Shown one piece after another: positions 18,087 through 26,942 of a DNA stretch of 64,000 nucleotides (positions are counted from its first letter, which is position 1; every line of letters begins with the position of its first letter). Origin of the DNA: WHSW01 sp963742205 (lineage in GTDB: Bacteria > Actinomycetota > Thermoleophilia > Solirubrobacterales > 70-9); contig CAVUKZ010000005.1 in assembly GCA_963742205.1 (NCBI GenBank), positions 1 through 64,000 of the forward strand, in the 5' to 3' direction. The position numbers and the translations under genes were made by a program. Under the pieces are notes generated by a model. The model was given only the letters and a program-made list of their open reading frames with translations. It was not told the origin of the DNA and did not search any database.

Positions 18087-18157
18087 CTCTATGCATATGG
18101 CAGGGACGAATACATGAAACGCATAATGAGGCTCTCGACCTGCCGGCCACCAACCTG

Positions 18158-18508
18158 ATGGCGCGCCGGTCGGATAGAACTGCGGGCGTGGAGGCCGAGG
18201 AGGTCGAGCGTCCGTTCTTGCCCTGGCTGGGTCGCGCCTGTCGGCTGGCGCGCGAGGAGCGGGGGGTCGTGCAGGTAAAGATCGCCGCGGCGATCGAGGT
18301 AAACCAGGCGACGATCGCGCGCTTTGAGGACGGCAGCGCCTGGCCGCGCAAGCCCGAGGAGGTGCTGCTGGCCTACGCGAGCGAGCTCGACATCGACATG
18401 CGGCTGCTCTGGGTGCAGGCGCTCGTGATGTGGTTCGAGAACGAGCCGGTCTTAGACGCCGACAGCCAGGAGCAGATCCGGGGAGCGCTCAAGCGGCTGG
18501 AGATCTAG
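18158..18508 (+). CDS. XRE-type helix-turn-helix regulator
   Basis: A 116-residue DNA-binding protein. The helix-turn-helix lies at about residues 26-75: ACRLAREERGVVQVKIAAAIEVNQATIARFEDG matches the Cro/CI-type pattern with the recognition helix NQATIARFE. The C-terminal half is helical (EVLLAYASELDIDMRLLWVQALVMWFENE) and may dimerise or bind a ligand. The gene is divergent from the secreted protein at 17103-17963 and faces the same AT-rich intergenic region, so it may control that gene; this is inference. A strong terminator follows at 18586. Confidence 0.78.
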   Translation: MARRSDRTAGVEAEEVERPFLPWLGRACRLAREERGVVQVKIAAAIEVNQATIARFEDGSAWPRKPEEVLLAYASELDIDMRLLWVQALVMWFENEPVLDADSQEQIRGALKRLEI

Positions 18509-18585
18509 CGGGGCCCGGGCTTCTGCCCGGAGCCGCCTCGGCAGCAGAAACGCCTCCAGCGTCGCGCCTCCCGGCGCATAGCAAA

Positions 18586-18613
18586 CGAGAGGCGGCCCGG
18601 GGGCCGCCTCTCG
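18586..18613. terminator. Strong hairpin terminator between convergent genes
   Basis: CGAGAGGCGGCCC pairs perfectly with GGGCCGCCTCTCG. It serves the XRE gene on one side and the secreted prealbumin-fold gene on the other. Confidence 0.8.
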
Positions 18614-18635
18614 CGTTCATGTCTCGCTCTGCCGG

Positions 18636-20633
18636 TTACGGATCAACCACCACCGTGCACGTGTACGTGCCCGGCTCGAGGTTGTTCCGGGTCACCGATC
18701 CGTCGCCGTTCGGGCCGGTCGAGGCCGGCGCATTCGGCTGGCCACAGTCGATCGTCGAGGCCGTACCACCGTCAACCTGCGAGTCGACCGACAACGCGAT
18801 GTTGGTCAACGGCGTGTTGTGGAAGACGACCTCCTTGACATTGGTGCTCGGGCAGCTCCCTTCCGCATCGACGGTGACCGTCTTGTCGGCCTCGCCGTGG
18901 TATCCGGCCGGCAGCACCTCGTGGACCGTGTAGTCGCCCACGAAGCTGCTCAGCACGAGCCCATCGACGCAGATCCGTCCGTTGACGTTCGTGGTCCCCG
19001 TCACGCCCGCAGCCGGCAACTCGCCGCCGGTGAGCGTGAAATCGACCCCCGCGTGCGGGTGGTCGCCCGGTCCCTCGGCCGCGTGCTTGCGCAGCTTCAT
19101 GATCCGGATCGCGCCAGTCTGCCGCGCGTCGTGGAACGTGCACGTGACGAGCTCGCCGGGGCTCAGGTCGATGGCCGCGGGGTCGCTGCCGTCGTCGCAC
19201 GTCCCGGAGACCAGGTTCCAGCCGGCGGGCACCGTCTCGGCGACGTCATACGTAATGGCCGGAGACAGGTCGTCGAAGGTGCGGGAGTCCTTGCCGCCCG
19301 CACCGGCCGCCGTCGTGGTCAGCGTGAACGGGGACGGCGCCAGCGTGCTCGACGTGAACTCGAACGACCCGCTCCCGTCGTCGGTGATCTTCTCCACGAC
19401 GATCGTGGCGCGCGCCCGATTGCGGTACGTGCAGTCGAGCACGTCAGACGGACTGTCGATGGCGAAGGTCACCGTCCCCGCGGCGACGTCGATCGCTGGG
19501 GTTACGCCGCTGCTCGGGTGGCCGACGACATCGCAATTGATGTTCTGCAGGTCCCATCCAGTCGGGATCACGTTTTCGTCCACGACGTAGTTGGCGCCCT
19601 GCCTCACCGTCTGGCCGTAGTCCTTGACCCCGTCGTCCATCAGCGTGAACGTGTTGGCGGTGGCCGGGTCCGTCGGGAAGTTCTTCGTGAACCCGAACTC
19701 CGTCGTGTTTGGATCCTCCTCCGGAGTGGTCTCCTTGCGGATGACGACCCTCGCGCAATTGTTGAGGTTCAGCGTCGCCGGGGCGATGAAGTCCTTCAGC
19801 GCCGAGGTGAACGAGTCCGAGGATCGGCTCTTCAGGTAGGCGCTGCCGAACGAGGTGCACCTGTCGCTGCCCCCCGTGAGGGCGTCGAAGTCGATCTGGG
19901 CCTCGCCGAAGGTGCGTGGCGAGATCGGTCCGAGCCCGTCGGCCTGCGCCGCCGGAATCGGCGAGGTGTTGATCGATCCGGTGGCATCGCCCGGCCGCGG
20001 TCAGGTTGGTCTTCGTTGACCAGCAGGGGAGCGAGTTCGACGCCTGGCATGAGCGGCCGGGTTACCCGCAGTGATCCACCGCGAGAGGAACAGGACTGCG
20101 GGTTGGTGCCACCCTGGGAGAGGTCGTACTGGATCAGCAAGTCACCAGCGGTGCGGACCGGCGTCACCCCGTTCGCCGAGATGGTGCTGGACTGGTTGAA
20201 CTCGAAGTCCATGTTGGTCGTGCCGACTTGGCTCCTGCACGCGGTGCCAGAACAGGTTCAGGAACCTGGCGCCCGACGACGTGGTCTCGAGGTAGACGCC
20301 GAAGTTGAGGAGGTCGCTCTTGTTCGGGGGGATGCTGCCGCTCACGACGCTCGGAACGGCCGTGTCCTCCTTGGTGCCGTTACCGAAGGAGTCGTCGGTC
20401 GCGCCGCTCGGCTGGTCCGCCTTGCGGGTCTCTGTGACGTTTGCCCAGTCGAGGGAGGCGGCGCCGAATGTGCCATCGACCCTGAGGTTGGCGTCGTTGT
20501 CGATCTCGAAGCTGCTGCCCGGCAGGCTCGTCCCGGTCGCGATGATCGCGAACGCGAGTCCGGCGACGAGGGCCGTACCGAAGGCAAGCGTCAACCGCCG
20601 ACCCGGTCGCATCGAGTTCTTAACGCTTCGCAT
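18636..20633 (-). CDS. Secreted multidomain protein with prealbumin-like (SpaA/Cna-B type) domains, several frameshifts
   Basis: A large exported protein of about 665 residues once joined. The ATG at 20633 begins a signal sequence (RRLTLAFGTALVAGLAFAIIATG). The N-terminal domain is a beta-rich module with DGTFGAASLDWANVTETRKAD. Then come at least three prealbumin-like beta modules, seen in AETVPAGWNLVSGTCDDGSDP, HEVLPAGYHGEADKTVTV and VDENVIPTGWDLQNINCD. Single-base shifts occur near 20226 (an extra T before GGCACGACC) and around 19990-20015, where one or two are needed to join LLVN to DATGSINTSPIPAAQADGLG. No LPXTG anchor is visible; the protein ends in CTVVVDP. Role: probably surface or matrix structure. 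A response regulator gene lies just upstream. Confidence 0.72.
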
Positions 20634-20700
20634 GGGAGCCCCTTTCGTCAGATCTGGCTCGGTTGCTCAACCCTCTCCGCAACGTGCGCGAGTCGGCAAT

Positions 20701-20725
20701 GGATCGTTGGATCCAAATTCGATCC
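20701..20725. promoter_or_regulatory. GATC-rich inverted repeats upstream of the prealbumin-fold gene
   Basis: Three GGATC/GATCC half-sites form overlapping inverted repeats: GGATC-GTTG-GATCC, then GGATCC-AAATTC-GATCC. They lie 68 bases upstream of the ATG at 20633 and after the response regulator stop, a plausible operator. The protein that binds is unknown. Confidence 0.35.
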
Positions 20726-20750
20726 ACCCCTCGCCTGAGGCGCCGGTGGC

Positions 20751-21398
20751 TCAGTCCAGGAGACCGAGCCTGCGGGCCCGGGCGGCGGCCGCGCTGCGGC
20801 CGTGAACGTCGAGCTTCTCGAGCACGCTGTGGACGTGGTTCTTGACGGTGGGGAGCTCGATCGAGAGCGCCTGGGCGATCTCCTTGTTCGAGAGGCCCTC
20901 TTCGAGCAGCCGCAGCACGTCACGCTCGCGCGCGGTCAGCCGTTCGTCGATGGGCTCAAGCCGGGGAGCACGCGCCATGGTCGCCACCTGGCGAAACAGC
21001 TTCGCCGCGATCGCCGGCGTGACGAGGACCTCTCCGCACGACACGCTCTCGACCACGGCCACGAGGTCGCCGATCGATGCGTCGCGGGCAACGTAGCCCG
21101 CGGCCCCGGCCTCGGCGAAGGTGATCACGTCGCTCTCGGCCTCGGAGACGGCGAGGACGATCACCTTGACCTCGGGCGCTGCCGCCACGAGCGTCCGCAC
21201 CACGGCCGCGGTCGTTGGCATGTCCACGAGGACGATCTCAGGTCCTGTCTTCTCGACCCCTACGACGGCTTCCTCGACCCCGGCCGCGACCCCGACGACC
21301 TCCAAGCCGTCACGACGCGTCAGCGTTCGCGCCAGCGCCTCGCGGTGAACAGCAACCTCAGCGAGGATGAGCGCGCGGATCGTGGTCACGGGCCTCAT
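20751..21398 (-). CDS. LuxR/NarL-type regulator with a degenerate receiver domain
   Basis: Two domains are seen. The C-terminal LuxR-type helix-turn-helix (LTARERDVLRLLEEGLSNKEIAQALSIELPTVKNHVHSVLEKLDV) is fully conserved. The N-terminal receiver keeps the fold and an aspartate in IVLVDMPTTAAV. The acidic pair normally found after the first strand is replaced (LILAEVAVHREALA) and the conserved lysine is an arginine (GYVARDAS). It may therefore work without phosphorylation or respond to another signal. The ATG at 21398 is used; another at 21428 would add ten residues. It lies directly upstream of the secreted prealbumin-fold gene on the same strand, with an inverted repeat between. Confidence 0.82.
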   Translation of the reverse strand: MRPVTTIRALILAEVAVHREALARTLTRRDGLEVVGVAAGVEEAVVGVEKTGPEIVLVDMPTTAAVVRTLVAAAPEVKVIVLAVSEAESDVITFAEAGAAGYVARDASIGDLVAVVESVSCGEVLVTPAIAAKLFRQVATMARAPRLEPIDERLTARERDVLRLLEEGLSNKEIAQALSIELPTVKNHVHSVLEKLDVHGRSAAAARARRLGLLD

Positions 21399-21507
21399 GG
21401 ATCCCGGCAGATCCCCCGGTTCGGGCATCTAGCGTTGGAACGTCTCCACCCTGAAACGCTCGCGCGGGCTCTTTGTAAGGCGCTGGTTGCCCGAGCGAGG
21501 CCGCGAC

Positions 21508-23066
21508 CTAGCGGAAATCCGGATCGAACGGCTGCTGATCGGACTGGCAGACCGTGCCCGGCGGCGGGGTGATCAGCTCGGTCAGGTAGTCGACCATCGC
21601 CTGGTCGACACAGGCGCTGGGGTTCTGGAAGGACAGGTGACCGTAGCCCTCCTGGGTGAGCAGGACGGCGTTGCCGAGGTACTGCTCTGCGTGCACGGCC
21701 TTGGCATACCCGGTGTTGGGATCGAAGGTCGAGTTGATCAACAGGATCGGATTCGGGGTCGAGGCGTTCCAGGGGCCGCGGTAGTTGTCCTCGCCGCGCA
21801 CCGGCCAAGCGGCGCAGGGAGCCCACCGCCACCAGCCCTGCACGCGGCCCGAGAGTCGCCCGGCCCGCTCGATTCGTTTGATCACCGACGGCCAGGCCCG
21901 TAGTTCCCGGTGGGCGGGCGCGTCGGCGCAGGAGATCGCCGCGGAGGTCGTCGTCCCCGCCCAGCCGCCGGGCGCGGTGAAGCCGCTCGCCCCGTTCTCG
22001 AGCGCCGATCCGTCGCCGCGGAGCGCGGCATCGATATCCGCCGCGTTTGCCGGCCACAGCCGTGGAGCCCTGAGCGGCTGGAACTGCGAGAGCAACGTAT
22101 CGCCGTAGCTGAGCTCCTGGCGCGACGAGAGCGGCGGCCTCGCGCCCGGGGCCGGGATCGGCGCGCGCTTTACCCGCTCGACCAGTCGCTGGAAGCGCTC
22201 GGCCGCGGTGTGGCGGCCACCGGCGAGCGCGCAGCGCTCCGGTCCGGCTGCGTCGCAGAGGGCGAGGAACCGGGCGAAGACCGGGTCGGCCGAGCTGACG
22301 TCGCTGGCGGTCCTCGCCTCGGCCCCCTTCGAGTCCTTGGTTGCGTCGACGACGCCGTTGAGCAGCATCGCTCGGATGCGGTCGGGGAACAGGTTGGCGT
22401 AGGTCTGGCCGAGCAAGGTGCCGTAGGAGAGGCCGACGTAGGTGAGCTTCTCCTCGCCCATCAGGACGCGCAGGTGGTCGAGGTCGCGGGCGGTGTCGGC
22501 GGTCGAGATGTGGGGCAGAAGCCAGCCGCTGACCTCGCCGCAGCGCCGCGCCAGGTCGGCGATCTTGTGCGAAAAGCGCTCGGAGGCGTCGTTGGTGGCC
22601 GGGATCGAGGCGCCGGCCCAGAAGCGCGATTCGCTGCGCTGGCTGCGGAAGCAGCGCACCCGGGTGCTGGCGGTTGGTGCCGCGCGGATCCCAGCTGACG
22701 ACGTCGAAGCGACCGCCGCCGAAGGCGTCGACCCCGTCGGGGTCGCCGCTCACCAGACCGACGCCGGTGTCGCCGGGCCCGCCCGGGTTGATGAAGAACG
22801 TGCCGATCCGCTCCTCGGGCCTGCTGGCCAGGTGGCGGATCAGCGCGAGGCGGATCGTGCGGCCGTTCGGGCGATCCCAGTCGAGCGGCACGCGGATCTT
22901 CGCGCACTGCAGGTCCTCACCAGCGGGATCGCACTCGCCCCAGGCGATCGGGGCACCGACGCCGTTTGCCCGCGCGGCCCGGTCCGGCGCGCCGGACGGC
23001 GCCCGCCGAGAGCGCGACCAGGGAGACGGCGGCCAACGCGGCGGCGGCGAGGAGCACTTTGCACAC
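21508..23066 (-). CDS. Secreted TAP-type alpha/beta hydrolase, second copy, two frameshifts
   Basis: Close paralogue of the gene at 3509-5083. Landmarks: signal peptide VCKVLLAAAALAAVSLVALSAG after the GTG at 23066, INPGGPGDTG, VSWDPRGTN, nucleophile elbow GLSYG, acid in NSTFDPNTGY, histidine in GYGH, and the same C terminus QQPFDPDFR. Two shifts are visible. One, near 23010, puts the DRAARANGVGAP region in another frame. At 22671-22675 there is one extra base: the coding strand reads ACCAACCGCC where the paralogue reads ACCAACGCC, which is direct evidence of a one-base insertion. The two genes share promoter layout and leader sequence, so they are probably a recent duplication with common control. 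Confidence 0.85.
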
Positions 23067-23141
23067 GGAGCCCGCGACGCGGCTCGTGGTCGATGAGTTC
23101 GTGGAGTCCCTTCCGGTTACCGATAGTCCGCCAGGCCGCCG

Positions 23142-23170
23142 ACGCTAGTCGCCTGGGCGTCGCGTGTCAA
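23142..23170 (-). promoter_or_regulatory. Promoter of the second TAP-type hydrolase
   Basis: Minus strand TTGACA (23165-23170) and TAGCGT (23142-23147) with a 17-base spacer. The order TTGACACGCG followed by GCGACTAG parallels the promoter at 3403-3432 of the paralogue. Confidence 0.6.
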
Positions 23171-23181
23171 TGCGGCTGAGG

Positions 23182-23187
23182 TAGGTT
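23182..23187 (+). promoter_or_regulatory. Candidate -10 element for a leaderless protease mRNA
   Basis: TAGGTT ends seven bases before the in-frame GTG at 23195, the spacing expected if transcription starts on the start codon. No clear -35 is seen. Confidence 0.35.
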
Positions 23188-23188
23188 C

Positions 23189-24537
23189 GTGGGCGTGCGC
23201 CTCGCCGGCCCCTGCCTCTTGCTCGTGGTGCTGGTCGCTCTCTGTGGAGCGGCCGCGGCATCGCCCGGCGCACGGGGTGGAGCGCCGCCGCTCGAGGTAG
23301 CGCCGGGCGTCTTCTTGGCGTCATCGGCCGAGCTTCCGGCCGCGAGCTCCAAGTCGTCAGGGGTCGATTCGGCTCGTACGGGGTCGAGCCGGCTCGGCGC
23401 CAGCCCGAGGGTCGTCGGGGGACACGACTCCAAGATCGGACGATGGCCCTGGCAGGTCTCGATTGGCTACGTGCCGCTCAGCGCCACCAACGCCTACAGA
23501 AACCACCACTGCGCGGGAACCTTGGTCGCGCCGACGGTGATCGTCAGCGCCGCGCACTGCTTCACCCTCGGGGGGGACACCTTCAGGCCGCCGGAGGAGT
23601 TTCAGGTGGTTACCGGGCGAACCAAGCTCTCGAGCAGGCGCGGGCGGGTCCACGGCGTCGCCGAGTACTACTGGTTCGTGGACGGGAACGGGAACCCGCT
23701 CTGGAACAGCGAGACCCTCGAGTGGGACGCGGTCTTCGCCGTCCTCGACTCGAGCTCGACGCAGCGGACGATCAAGATCGCCGGTCCCGGCGAGACGTCC
23801 CTTTGGGCACCGGGACGCCGCGCCTTCGTCACCGGCTGGGGTTCCACAAAGGCCGGAACCGATAGCGAGATCTCGCGCAAGCAAAGCGACACCCTTCGCC
23901 AGGCGAGGATCCGGATGATCTCCGACTCCGGCTGCGATTCCGTCTACGGGCCGATCCTGGCGCCTGAAGTCATGGTCTGCGCCGGCGATCTGGCCGGCGG
24001 CGTGGATGTTTGCGTCGGCGACAGCGGCGGCCCGCTGGTGGTGCCGATCGCCGGGGGCGGCTACCGCCTGGTGGGCGACACGAGCTTCGCCAACGGATGC
24101 GGACTCCCCGACACACCCGGGCGTTTACGGGCGACTCGCCGACGACCCGATTCGCGGCGCCCTGCAGGAGGGAGTCCTGCGGGTCGCGGGCGTCGACATC
24201 GTCGGCTCGGATGCGCTGCCCTCGAACCGCTTCCGCTTCGGTCGCGTGAGCCACCGGCCGCGAACGGCGACCGCCAGGCTGACGGTGCGGGTCCCAGGGC
24301 GAGGCCAGGTGCTTCTGGAGCAGAACGGTTCCGTCAAGCGCGCTGTCCTATGGCCGCAGGAGGCGGGGACGGTGCGCGTTCCCGTGCGCCCGCGGGGGCT
24401 CGCAAAGCACAGGTTGAATCGCGGCGCGAACCCCGGACACGGCTCGCGCCCGGGTCCGCGCGCGGGTCCTCTATTCCCCGTTCGGGGGCGAGCCGCGGGC
24501 GGAGTCGACGCGGGTCTGGTTGGTCAAGCGGCGCTGA
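23189..24537 (+). CDS. Secreted trypsin-like serine protease with C-terminal beta domain, frameshifted
   Basis: An exported S1-family protease. After the signal peptide (LAGPCLLLVVLVALCGAAAA) and a propeptide of about 60 residues, the mature start is PRVVGGHDSKIGRWPWQVSI. The catalytic triad is H in VSAAHC, D in LEWDAVFAVLD and S in VCVGDSGGPL. The frame slips at about 24119-24121 (an extra base in CCCGGGCG), after which PGVYGRLADDPIRGAL continues. A second slip near 24430 leads to the true end RVRARVLYSPFGGEPRAESTRVW and a stop at 24535-24537. The C-terminal 120 residues look like a beta-rich accessory domain. GTG at 23195 is an equally good start. Specificity is unassigned. Confidence 0.83.
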
Positions 24538-24546
24538 GACCGCGAC

Positions 24547-25062
24547 CTAGGCCGCGGGCTCGCGGTGCGGCAGTTTCCATCCCGGCCGTGGGTAGTGGCA
24601 CGTGTAGCCGTTCGGAATGCGCTGGAGGTAGTCCTGGTGCTCCGGCTCAGCCTCCCAGAACGGGACGGCCTCGCTGAGCTTGGTCACGACCTTGCCGGGC
24701 CAGATGCCCGAGGCGTCGACGTCGGCGATCGTCTCCTCGGCGACTTGCCGCTGCTCGTCGCTCGTATAGAAGATCTCCGAGCGGTAGGAGGAGCCGATGT
24801 CGTTGCCCTGGCGATCAAGGGTCGTCGGGTCGTGGATCTGGAAGAAGAACTCGAGGATGTCCCGGTAGGAGATGCGCTCGGGGTCGAAGACGATCTCGAC
24901 CGCCTCGGCGTGACCCGGGTGGTTGGGGTAGGTCGGGTTCTCGTTCTCGCCGCCGGTGTACCCGACGCGGGTCGAGATGACTCCGTCGCGCTTGCGCAGC
25001 AGATCCTGGACGCCCCAGAAGCAGCCGCCGGCGAGGATCGCGGTCTCGTGGTTGTCGCTCAT
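24547..25062 (-). CDS. msrA: Peptide-methionine (S)-S-oxide reductase
   Basis: MsrA reduces methionine-S-sulfoxide in oxidised proteins and free in the cytoplasm, using thioredoxin. The catalytic motif GCFWG is at about residues 13-17 in ILAGGCFWGVQDLL. Other landmarks are GYTGGENENPTYPNHPGHAEAVEIVFDP, the FFFQIHDPTTLDRQGNDIGSSYRS block and the C-terminal FWEAEPEHQDYLQR. The length of 171 residues is normal. MsrB is not fused and not seen nearby. The start ATG at 25062 is followed at once by the conserved domain. Confidence 0.95.
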   Translation of the reverse strand: MSDNHETAILAGGCFWGVQDLLRKRDGVISTRVGYTGGENENPTYPNHPGHAEAVEIVFDPERISYRDILEFFFQIHDPTTLDRQGNDIGSSYRSEIFYTSDEQRQVAEETIADVDASGIWPGKVVTKLSEAVPFWEAEPEHQDYLQRIPNGYTCHYPRPGWKLPHREPAA

Positions 25063-25140
25063 CGCGGTGTCCTTCCTTCGAGGTTCTGTTTGAGGTTAGT
25101 CCCGGGCGGCTCGTGGCCGGATCTATTCCCGGTCCGCAGC

Positions 25141-26304
25141 CTAGGCTCCCCAGTCCACGTACACGTGCTCCGGAGTCACGACCCTGGTGACGGCCTTTGC
25201 CATCAGCGTGCTGAGGTGAGAGCGGTTGAAGGTGTTGATGTCGGTATTGATGAGCACCACGATCGTGGCCTTCTGGGAGGGCAGGTAGGCGGCGAGCGTC
25301 TCGTAGCCGGGGAGGCGTCCGGGGTGACCGATCCAGCCGTGGATGTTGCTGAGGGCGAAGCCATAGCCCCCGTACCCCGCCAAATTGGGGATGGGCTTGA
25401 ACCGAAGGCGTTGTTTCTGGGTGGCTGCGCTGAGGAGCTTGCCGGTCGCGACGACGCGGGCCCAGCGATGGAGATCGCCGAGCGTTGAGACCATGGCTCC
25501 GGCCGCCCAGGCCCAGGAGGGGTTCCAGCGCGTGGCGTTGGCCCGCGCGCGGTCGGGCGTGAGGTCGGTGTAGCCCTGGGCTCGAGGGGTCGGGAGCGCG
25601 GCGCCGGTCGGGATGCTGGTGTCGGTCAGGTGCGCGGGCTTGAGGATGTGGCGCCTGATGTAGGCGCTCAGCGGCTGATGGGACACCTTCCTCACGAGCT
25701 GACCGAGCAGCAGGGTGTTCGTGTTCGAATAGTGGAAGCGACTGCCCGGCGCAAAACGCAACGGCTGGTCGAAGCTGTAGCCGAGCAGCTGCCGGCGTGT
25801 CCACTGGCGGTGGTGGTGGGCCAGCCAGAACTCCTGCCACTCCGGATTTTCCGTGTAGCTGGCGAGCCCGCTGCGCATCTCGGCGAGCTGACGAACCGTG
25901 ATCTCGTTTCCGTGCGGGACGCCCTCGAGGTACTTGCCGATCGGACTGTCGAGGCCGACCTTTCCCCGATCGACGAGTTGCAGCACGGCCGTGCCGATGA
26001 ATGGCTTGGTCGCGCTGCCGATGCGCACGTGCAGATCGGTCGTCATCGGCTGACCCGTCGCCTCGTTGCGAACGCCGAACGCCCTGACGTAGGGGTCGGC
26101 GCCCTGCTGCCACACACCGACGGTCGCCCCGGGCAGCGATGCCTGCCGCATCACCCGCTTGATCGCCGTGGTCAGGCGTGTGGTCCTGGAATTCGAACGC
26201 TCGAACTGGGCGGCGGCCGGCCCGGCCAGCACGAGAACGAGTGCCAGCAGCACCCCAAACGCGCCCACCGCACGACTCCCCTTGCGGGACCTTTCGGATC
26301 CCAT
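25141..26304 (-). CDS. Secreted serine hydrolase (class C beta-lactamase / DD-peptidase fold)
   Basis: An exported penicillin-binding-like serine hydrolase. The ATG at 26304 gives a signal peptide (VGAFGVLLALVLVLAGPAAA). The three active-site motifs are present: SxxK in IGSATKPFIG, YxN in FHYSNTNTLLLG and the HxG triad in WIGHPGRLPGYET. The family includes D-alanyl-D-alanine carboxypeptidases, esterases and D-aminopeptidases, so the substrate is not certain. A paralogue with the same layout lies at 44436-45596. About 387 residues, intact. It lies downstream of a SixA-like gene on the same strand. Confidence 0.88.
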   Translation of the reverse strand: MGSERSRKGSRAVGAFGVLLALVLVLAGPAAAQFERSNSRTTRLTTAIKRVMRQASLPGATVGVWQQGADPYVRAFGVRNEATGQPMTTDLHVRIGSATKPFIGTAVLQLVDRGKVGLDSPIGKYLEGVPHGNEITVRQLAEMRSGLASYTENPEWQEFWLAHHHRQWTRRQLLGYSFDQPLRFAPGSRFHYSNTNTLLLGQLVRKVSHQPLSAYIRRHILKPAHLTDTSIPTGAALPTPRAQGYTDLTPDRARANATRWNPSWAWAAGAMVSTLGDLHRWARVVATGKLLSAATQKQRLRFKPIPNLAGYGGYGFALSNIHGWIGHPGRLPGYETLAAYLPSQKATIVVLINTDINTFNRSHLSTLMAKAVTRVVTPEHVYVDWGA

Positions 26305-26350
26305 TTGCCTAGCCCCCTTCGTCGAGTCCCGGGCGCCGATCCTATCGGGC

Positions 26351-26866
26351 CTATCCGAGCTGCCTCGGCACTGCAAACGCCTCCAGCGTCGCGCCCCCGG
26401 GGTCGAGGTCGCGCCACCGCCCTTCGAAGGCGAGCGTCGCCAGGCCGCCCGTCGGATACTTGGCCTCCATCGCTGCGCGTGCCTCGGGATCGCCCCCGCC
26501 CGCGAGCTCGGCGGCGAGGTCCTCGAGGCCCGGGTTGTGGCCGACGAGCATCACCGAGCCAAGCTCCTCGGGCAGCCGACGAAGCCGCCCCAGGAGCGAG
26601 GCGGCGCTCGCCGCGTAGAGATCGGCCTCGGTCTCGACTCGGGTCTCTGGCGGAAGTCCTGCGCGCACCCCCTCGAGCGTCTGGATCGCGCGGACCGCGG
26701 ACGAGCAGAGGACGAGGTCGGGCGCGACCCCGGACTCGCGGAGGTGCTCGCGAAGCAGGGCGACCGCCTTCCGTCCCCGCTTGGCGAGCGGGCGCTCGTG
26801 ATCGAGGAGCTCGGGCTCGTCCCAGCTCGACTTGGCGTGGCGGAGCAGATAGATCAGGTGCGGCAC
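26351..26866 (-). CDS. SixA-like histidine phosphatase
   Basis: A small histidine-phosphatase-superfamily protein of 171 residues. The catalytic RHG-type motif appears as LLRHAKSSWDEPE close to the N terminus, and the second histidine is in VMLVGHNPGLEDLA. LAKRGRKAVALLREHL and LVLCSSAVRAIQT are standard family features. SixA-type enzymes remove phosphate from phosphohistidine in signalling proteins; other members act on small molecules. The GTG at 26866 is chosen because RHAK begins only a few residues later, as in relatives. Confidence 0.87.
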   Translation of the reverse strand: MPHLIYLLRHAKSSWDEPELLDHERPLAKRGRKAVALLREHLRESGVAPDLVLCSSAVRAIQTLEGVRAGLPPETRVETEADLYAASAASLLGRLRRLPEELGSVMLVGHNPGLEDLAAELAGGGDPEARAAMEAKYPTGGLATLAFEGRWRDLDPGGATLEAFAVPRQLG

Positions 26867-26942
26867 AGCCGAAGCATCCCAATCGAGCCCGATCGGCACG
26901 GACTGATTAGGAGAAATCGCGAGTCCGTGAGAGGGTGCGAGC

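Noticed and set aside
18819..20738. A 639-codon open frame on the plus strand
   Set aside because: Antisense to the prealbumin-fold gene, which has a signal peptide, a ribosome site and recognisable domains in the opposite sense.
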